Source: Hymenoscyphus infarciens (taxonomy: Eukaryota > Ascomycota > Leotiomycetes > Helotiales > Helotiaceae). From it: a stretch of DNA of 37,151 bases. A program made the translations under genes and the position numbers. The stretch lies in NCBI GenBank assembly GCA_001414345.1, contig LLCB01000436.1, positions 1-37,151 of the forward strand, given 5' to 3'. How positions within the stretch are numbered: position 1 is the first letter of the stretch; each line of letters opens with the position of its first letter. The notes beneath the pieces are model-generated. The model did not search any database. It saw nothing but the letters and a program-made list of their open reading frames with translations, and was not told the origin of the DNA. Below, one piece after another: positions 30,619 through 37,151 of the stretch.

Positions 30619-31168
30619 ATGTCGGTATAGGTATTGAGAAAGGTGGTAAAGAACAAGATAAACAATGAAAGCGCAACTGAAAACGAATGCTTTGGTGTTT
30701 GGTGTCATAGTATGCTATTATGTTGGAATAATGGAGTTGGTTAAGTTTTGAGAATGGTTCGTTGATGACTTTGCGGCCGGGGGAGGGGCAAAGGGACTTC
30801 CATCGTGCCTTCCTCACAACCAGAAGCTCATAAACCTCGGCACCACCATGAAAACTCCCCAGATGTTGGCAACCGGCGCGGACTTTGAGGGAACTCCTGG
30901 TTCTCAGTATCCGATTCTTGCAACGCAAAATGAAAGCTTGCAACTCGATGATACCATAATTTTAACCGAAGGCTCGCTGCAACCCACTTTCGAAATACCT
31001 GTCACTTCGCTGCTGAACCGCAAACATTAAACTTTCAAACAAATGGGAATGGAAATGAAAGGTACTCAGCTATTTTATCACAGCGCAAGCCGTTTGAGGT
31101 GCAAAAATAGGCCTTTATTCTACATACAACAATATGGACACTCTTCCCGACGACAACGTACCGAGACT
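30619..31168. other. Intergenic region, no assignable gene
   Basis: A 60-codon plus-strand frame at 30848-31030 (MKTPQMLATGADFEG...) has balanced, protein-like composition but no domain, splice partner or clear promoter. It is too short to call. The rest is promoter of the 2EXR gene and 3' flank of the dehydrogenase. Confidence 0.4.
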
Positions 31169-32448
31169 TCAAAACTCGACGAGAACTTTCAGCGCAGAGT
31201 GCTTTGCAGCGGCTCCAAAAGTGGAATATGCTTCTTCCACATCCGAAAAGGCAAATTCTACAGCCTATGTCAGCTTCATGAACCAAGCATTCTTGAGATA
31301 AACATACTGTGAGTGATCAACTTCGAAGGGTCAATTTTACCCGACAAAGCAAGCTTCAAAAGCATCGGAGTCGTAACAGTATCCACAAGGCGCGTGGTAA
31401 TCGCTAGATAAATTAGCTGAGACTCGCCAAAATAAAGATAAAGCTTTCAACATACCAATATTCTTCGACCACAAGTCCTCCAAGTGCAAATCAACCTTCG
31501 TCCCATGCACCCCCATATTAGCAAGCACACCCCCGGGTGCAACCAGTTTCTGACAAAGATCAAAAGTAGCGGGGATTCCCACTGCCTCAATAACAGCATC
31601 ACAACCCTTCCCATCCGTAAGTCCCTTCACCACCTCTTCGGGATTCTCAGTTGTCGAGTCAATAATGTGGTGAGCACCTAGGGATTTTGCAACTTTAAGA
31701 CGGTTACCATCTGTATCGATCATGAAAATCAAAGACGGGGAGTATAGTTGAGCAGTTATCATTGCAGCGAGACCGACAGGTCCTGCACCGACAATTACGA
31801 CGGTGCTTCCGGGTTGCACTTTTCCGTTTAGGACCCCGCATTCGAGACCGGTTGGAAGGATGTCGGAGAGCATTACGAGGGCGGATTCATTGGCGCCTTC
31901 GGGGATGGGGTAGAGTGAGGAATCTGCGTGGGGGATGCGGACGTATTCTGCTTGGGTGCCGTCGATTGTGTTTCCCAGAATCCAGCCTGGTGTTGTTAGT
32001 CTTCAGACCTTTTCCTCGAGAGATGGGAAGGATATGCACCTCCTGTTTTACAATGTGAATACATTCCCCTTCGACAATATTCGCAAGTAGCGCAAGAAGA
32101 AATACAAGATATCAAAACGTGATCTCCTGTTTTATATCCCTTGACCGAGTCTCCCAATTCTTCAACAATTCCTACTCCCTCGTGACCTAGAATTGTTCCC
32201 GGCTTACAGGTTGCAACATGTCCCTTTCCAATATGGAGATCTGTTCCACAAAGTGTGGTTTTTGAAAGCTTGATAATTGCATCTGTTGGTTGAGAAATGG
32301 TAGGTTTCGGACGAGTTTCCAATTTGTATTCTCCCATGGATTTGTATACGAGTGCCTTCATTGTGGAGTAGGCTGTTCGTTGGATTGTTGTTGAATAGAA
32401 GATAGTTCTATTCGCAAGCGGTCGGATCGTCCGGATAGTTTTTAGCAT
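31169..32448 (-). CDS. Zinc-dependent alcohol dehydrogenase (MDR family, 374 aa)
   Basis: Four exons (32448-32040, 31986-31456, 31403-31308, 31257-31169) join in frame over introns of 53, 52 and 50 bp with CTAAC/CTGAC-type branch sites. The first donor is the less common GTGCAT, but the join restores the family's KTGG-WILGN-DGTQAEYVRIPHAD segment. Catalytic zinc ligands are C67 (LCGTD) and the GHE motif (88-90). The structural-zinc site is C119-x2-C122-x2-C125-x7-C133. The Rossmann motif is VIVGAGPVGLAA, and an Asp two strands on (MIDTDGNR) favours NAD(H). Residues 1-29 are rich in Arg, Thr and Ser without acidic residues, like a mitochondrial presequence; a second Met (30, at 32361) starts the canonical enzyme of 345 residues. 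It probably interconverts alcohols and aldehydes or ketones; the physiological substrate is not evident. Confidence 0.92.
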
Positions 32449-33478
32449 TCCAAGTATAGTAGGGTGGAATGGTGGTAGGTGCAGTGTATGTGAAACTATT
32501 TTGAAGAGTAAGATATAACTGTTCAAATTTAGAGGGCAGGGAGTGCGGTGATACGAGTTCTTAAATAACCAACGGAATAGAAGTCTAAGCAAGTAAATGG
32601 GGGTAAATGGCATGACCCTAGGTAGGGTGATGAAGGGGTGGATGGCACGTGGTCGGCCACCTCCCGAAAAGTGGTGTGACATATACTTTTACAAGAGATT
32701 TGATTCGTTCTTAATAGCGAAAACTGGAGCTCATGAGGTAATCATACTCAATTGAAGTTTTCATAATGTAGTTGAAGTTCTTGGTTTTGACCCAGATTGA
32801 CTCAGTGGGGAATGTTTGGCTTACTCCCTTTTTTGGCCCCCAAAAGTGATGCTTGGATTACTCAATATCTGTTGGCTTACTCGAAGATTGAGTGCTTACT
32901 CGTAATCTCTTTACAGGTTACTCGACAACTGTTTTGGCTTACCCGCGACTCTTTTTTTGGCCCCCAAAGTATGACATTTTCGTTGATGATCAAAGGTATG
33001 GAGACTACACGAGTATTGAGGTGGGGTGTATTTCAGTTGAGCACCAATAGTCCAGGGCTCAGATGCCAACTAGGGAAACCACCAGGGCACTTGACAGCGC
33101 ATGCAGTGCACTGCACAAGCAATAGAATAAAACCACGACGTAATAAAAAAAGATAGTAAATAACTTGAGTCTTGAATGCGCCTTGAAAATATCAAAAAAC
33201 CATCGAAAGATATATCAAGACCTCATTTGGAGTCGCTGGAGTGTGTCTGTCTATAGGAACAAGTAAAGGAAACAAGCCGCAGGAGTTCGTGCCATTGCTC
33301 AGCGTATGAGATGATAAGAAACTGGGAGAGACTTCACCTGATGCCTCTAAAATAGAATTGAAAGTCCAATGCGATTTTTGGTCTCGAGGAATAGCTCTGA
33401 ATGATCTTCCAAGTATGTTTTTCCGGTGGGTTCTCAACACGATGCCATCGCTTTATCGTGGCGAGGTTGAGAAGGGAG
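32449..33478. other. Promoter region of the dehydrogenase and intergenic sequence
   Basis: No convincing gene is present. Frames of 82-119 codons occur on both strands without domains. The notable structure is the TTACTC/GGCCCCCAAA repeat cluster at 32816-32970, listed separately. Composition is normal up to about 33,478, where the AT-rich element begins. Confidence 0.5.
32816..32970. repeat. TTACTC ~20-bp repeats between two GGCCCCCAAA blocks
   Basis: TTACTC or TTACCC occurs at 32821, 32858, 32877, 32896, 32918 and 32939, mostly 19-22 bp apart and usually preceded by GGCT or GGT. The cluster begins and ends with a direct repeat of TTGGCTTAC...CTTTTTT-TGGCCCCCAAA-GT (32816-32847 and 32934-32970). 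This looks like the terminal or subterminal part of a DNA transposon, or a relic of one. Confidence 0.65.
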
Positions 33479-36189
33479 GAATTAGGATGCAAGAGGCGGC
33501 GGTTGACAGTTTGGGCCTCTAGCGCTAGCCCCGATCCGGCCCTAGCCCTATGCTAAGAGCGCTAAGTCTTAGCCCTAAACTCTACCCTAAAACCACCTAT
33601 TTATATATACTCCCTTTTATATATAATCCATTAGAATAACACTACCCTACTATATACTAATCTATATATATCTAAAGAGCGAGTAATTACATATCTAATA
33701 CACTTAAAATCAACTAAATTAGACTCTTTTTAGTAACGTTATCATAATCTAAAGTAATATATATAAATATAATCTATAGGAAGTAACTTATATACTCTAA
33801 CTACTAACATTATAGTACTAGTAATACTTATAGCTCTTTATTAATACTACTCTTTTAAAAGAGCTTTAAATTAAAAGATAAAGCAATATCTTAATTATTT
33901 AAGCTTTAAAGAGTAGTTTAATAAAAAAGTAAGGTAAATAGGTATAGTAGTATTAAGTAATAAATTATTAAAAATTATAACTTTAGTAGATTAAGAGAGT
34001 CTTAATAAACCTACTACGTCTTATATATATCTAAAACATCTATTCTATTAAAACCCTGCCTTCTAAACTATTAACTAGTAGGTTAGAAGCTCCCTTCCTA
34101 TTAGTATAGGCTCCTATAGTATTTTTACTATATAATGTATATAAAGCGCTTCTAAGGTAGGTAGTTAATAGTCTACTTTTATAAGACACTTAGGTCTAAA
34201 CTATTAACTAACCTTCTTAGTTAGCTACGCCTTTTTAGCTATACCTCTTTTAATATTCTAAAAGTGCTTGTTTATACTCTAAAAGTACTAGAAAAGAGCC
34301 TCTTAAAAGTCTTTTAAATTAAGAGTAAATCTCTTATTTACTTATATCTCTATTAGCTAGAATACTTTTATTTATTATATATATTACTAGCTAGAGTATT
34401 TAAGATTAGTATTATCTTTTAATTAAGTATAAAAGCCTCTTAATTTAAGAGTAGAATCTCTTATTTATCTATATATCTATTAGCTAGAGTATAATAATAT
34501 ATATATAGCTATTTAAAGTATTTAATAATAGTATTATCTACTAAATAAGTATAAAAGTCTCTTAAATTAAGAGTAGATCTCTTATTTACTTATATCTCTA
34601 CTAGCTAGAATATATTATATATATATATTATAAGCTAGAGTATCTAATATTAGTATTATATACTAAATAAGCTTAAAAGTCTCTTAAATTAAGTAGCTAT
34701 CTCTTATTTACTTATATCTCTACTAGCTAAAATACTTTTATATAACTCTTATATATATATATATATATATTTAGCTATTTAAAGTATTTAATATTAGTTT
34801 TATCTACTAAAGAAGAGTAAATCTTATACTTACTTATATATATACTTATTAAAGTACTTTAATTACTCTTCTTTTATTTATAAATCTCTTAAATTAAGTA
34901 TTATCTTTTAAATAAAAGATTAGCTTTTAAACTACTTTTTAATTAGTTTTAAATTAGATTACTTTTTATATTACTTATAAAGTATATATAAGAGTAAAAA
35001 GTCTCTAAGATTAAGAGACTATTAAATTAAAAGACTATTAAACATATTCTAAGTATTAATATAAAGTACTAGTATTAAAAGTAATAAAAGTATTAAAATA
35101 CTAATTCTTATAATACTCTATTATATATATCTATACTTTTATATCTTATAGATTTCTATTATATATCTAGGTCTTAAATAAAACTATTATTCTAAGTAGT
35201 TAAAAGAGTATTAAATTATTTCTTTATATCTAATAATTTTTTAATTTAAAAGATAAAGCTAAGTTAATCTTAAAGTATTATATTATAATAATCTTTTATA
35301 AGATAGTTAAAAGTATTAAATATAATAAGTTATAAAGAATTTATTAAAAGGCTTTTAAATTAAAATACTTTACTTATATTACTAAAAGACTTATGTTTTA
35401 TTAAATATATCTCTAAGAAAGCTTACTTATAATTAAAATTAAACTATAAGATATTCTCTTTTAATTATATATTATTATATATAATAAGCTAATAAAGTAA
35501 GTAAAATCCTTTAAAAGTAAAAAAGTCTTTTAACTTATAAAATTAACTATTAGATAATAGTTAAATTAGTAGAAATAATATATAGTTCTTCTATTAGCTT
35601 TCTAAGTCTTATTAGTATTTATTATATAACTCTATATATATATTAGAATATTTCCTATATATATTAAGCTTAGAAGACTATCTAGAGTATATACTAAAAG
35701 TACTTAGTAAAATCTAGATTATTAGTAGTAGAAAGGTTATTTATAAAGTACTTTCTATTCTAATAAATATATTAGACTTATAATTAAATACTATATATTA
35801 AAAAGTAATTAATATATATTATTAGAGTATTTTAAAGCTTTTAAAAGAGTAGTATAAAGAAGTAAATAGTATAGAATAAAAGATAAACTTATTAGAAACT
35901 CTAAGAGTATAATTTATCTTATTTCTAGTTTTATATAACTTTAATATTTATAAAAATAAATATAAAAGATAGATTAATTAATTTAAAGCTTTTTAGAAAG
36001 AAGAAATATAACTATAGTTATAGTTAAAAGTATACTTAGATACTTTAAAAAATTAAGTTATTAATTTAAAGCTATTTATACTTTTTTTTAATAAGGTAAG
36101 CACGTAACCTACTAATTAGACCTAGCAGGCTTAGCAACGCTAGGTTTTAGACTACGGTCCTATACCTAAAAACTATTAATCCGCCCCTA
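33479..36189. mobile_element. RIP-decayed 2.7-kb repeat element, copy 1
   Basis: The unit starts at GAATTAGGATGCAAGAGGCGGCGG and the next copy begins 2,711 bp later. Close to the ends, GGCGGTTGACAGTTT (33498-33512) is matched in reverse complement by AAACTATTAATCCGCC (36170-36185). This suggests terminal inverted repeats of a DNA transposon of about 2.69 kb. The first 120 bp are still partly GC-rich (GCTAGCCCCGATCCGGCCC); the interior is almost only A/T with no usable frame. No transposase can be read. Confidence 0.75.
34305..34800. repeat. Internal 122-126-bp tandem array of the element
   Basis: AAAAGTCTCTTAAATTAAG followed by TCTTATTTACTTATATCTCTA recurs at 34305, 34431, 34553 and 34675. 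A degenerate fifth copy lies near 34881. The second copy of the element is cut by the window end inside the same array. Confidence 0.85.
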
Positions 36190-37151
36190 GAATTAGGATA
36201 TAAGAGGCGGCGGTTAATAGTTTAGACCTCTAACGCTAGCCTTAATCTAGCCCTAGCCCTATGCTAAGAGCGCTAAGTCTTAGCCTTAAACCCTACTCTA
36301 AAACCACCTATTTACATATACTCTCTTTTATATATAATCTATTAGAATAATACTACTCTATTATATACTAATCTATATATATTTAAAAAGTAAGTAATTA
36401 TATATCTAATATACTTAAAATTAGTTAAATTAGACTCTTTTTAGTAATACTATTATAATCTAAAGTAATATATATAAATATAATCTATAAGAAGTAACTT
36501 ATATACCTTAACTACTAATATTATAGTATTAGTAATACTTATAGCTCTCTATTAATACTACTCTTCTAAAAGAGCTTTAAATTAAAAGATAAAGTAATAT
36601 CTTAATTATTTAAGCTTTAAAGAGTAGTTTAATAAAAAAGTAAAGTAAATAGACATAGTAGTATTAAGTAATAAATTATTAAAAATTATAACTTTAGTAG
36701 ATTAAGAGGGTTTTAATAAACCTACTACGTCTTATATATATCTAAAACATCTATTCTACTAAAACCCTACCTTCTAAACTATTAACTAGTAGGTTAGAAG
36801 CTCCCTTTCTATTAGTATAAGCTCCTATAGTATTTTTACTATATAGTATATACGAAGTACTCTTAGAGTAGGTAGTTAATAGTCTACTTTTATAGGATAC
36901 TTAGGTCTAAACTATTAACTAACCTCCTTAGTTAGCTACGCCTCTTTAGCTACGCCTCTTTTAATACTCTAAAAGTACTTATTTATACTCTAAAAGTACT
37001 AGAAAAGAGCTTCTTAAAAGTCTCTTAAATTAAGAGTAAATCTCTTATTTACTTATATCTCTATTAGCTAGAATACTTTTATTTATTATATATATTACTA
37101 GCTAGAGTATTTAAGATTAGTATTATCTTTTAATTAAGTATAAAAGCCTCT
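36190..37151. mobile_element. RIP-decayed 2.7-kb repeat element, copy 2 (truncated by window end)
   Basis: The 962 bases align with 33479-34440 at a constant offset of 2,711 bp, with no net length change. Differences I checked at the start are all C-to-T or G-to-A (GATCCGGCCC has become AATCTAGCCC), as RIP produces. Copy 2 is the more decayed at these sites. It directly follows copy 1, so the two are in tandem. Confidence 0.9.

Noticed and set aside
30531..30665. Use of the distal ATG for the third 2EXR gene (708 residues)
   Set aside because: The TATA box at 30612-30618 lies inside that extension, so transcripts should start below the distal ATG.
30848..31030. 60-codon plus-strand frame with balanced composition
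   Set aside because: Too short, with no domain, promoter or splice partner; within chance expectation.
33540..33600. CCCTAA-like words (AGCCCTAAAC, ACCCTAAAACC) suggesting telomere repeats
   Set aside because: The words are few, not in tandem, and recur at the same place in copy 2, so they belong to the element rather than to a telomere.

Overview
This window looks like nuclear DNA of a filamentous ascomycete. The genes have short introns of about 50-70 bp with fungal GTAAGT/GTATGT donors, CTAAC/CTGAC branch sites and CAG/TAG acceptors. Three proteins carry the fungal 2EXR domain, and extremely AT-rich repeat blocks lie at both ends with the transition-only decay expected of repeat-induced point mutation (RIP). 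A leotiomycete (Helotiales-like) genome is my guess; no marker gene fixes the taxon.

Layout. 1-1650 is an AT-rich block: a TAC microsatellite running into a degenerate array with a period of about 100 bp. 1651-2402 is transition sequence. A 596-residue 2EXR protein (2403-4193, minus) has two families of internal repeats and a spliced 5' leader with an upstream ORF. A head-to-head partner at 6837-7900 (plus) encodes a second, two-exon 2EXR protein. Between them lie G-rich hairpins and a 218-bp MITE-like element with perfect 20-bp terminal inverted repeats. 7900-20960 holds no gene I can assign. Its second half (about 14.5-20.9 kb) is pyrimidine-rich, carries good plus-strand intron signals, and may be the leader or a non-coding transcript of the next gene.

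20963-23703 (plus) is a four-exon gene for a 771-residue Gln/His-rich nuclear protein with two related DUF8032-type domains, probably a transcription regulator. Then come a possible Lys/Gly-rich small protein (24960-25557, minus), a 102-residue protein made of two cysteine-rich zinc-ribbon-like halves (26741-27049, plus), a retrotransposon remnant (gag-like leader plus LTR, about 27.24-28.14 kb), a third 2EXR protein with C-terminal repeats (28539-30530, minus), and a four-exon zinc-dependent alcohol dehydrogenase with a likely mitochondrial presequence (31169-32448, minus). From 33479 to the end the sequence is AT-rich: one complete and one truncated copy of a 2.7-kb element in direct tandem.

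Taken together this is a gene island bounded by RIP-decayed repeats. The 2EXR genes are accessory, repeat-bearing and fast-evolving in appearance. The DUF8032 gene and the dehydrogenase look like ordinary conserved genes. I see no gene cluster with a shared pathway, and the best candidates for something new are the 2EXR proteins, the twin zinc-ribbon protein and the transcript signals in the 10-kb gene-poor tract.
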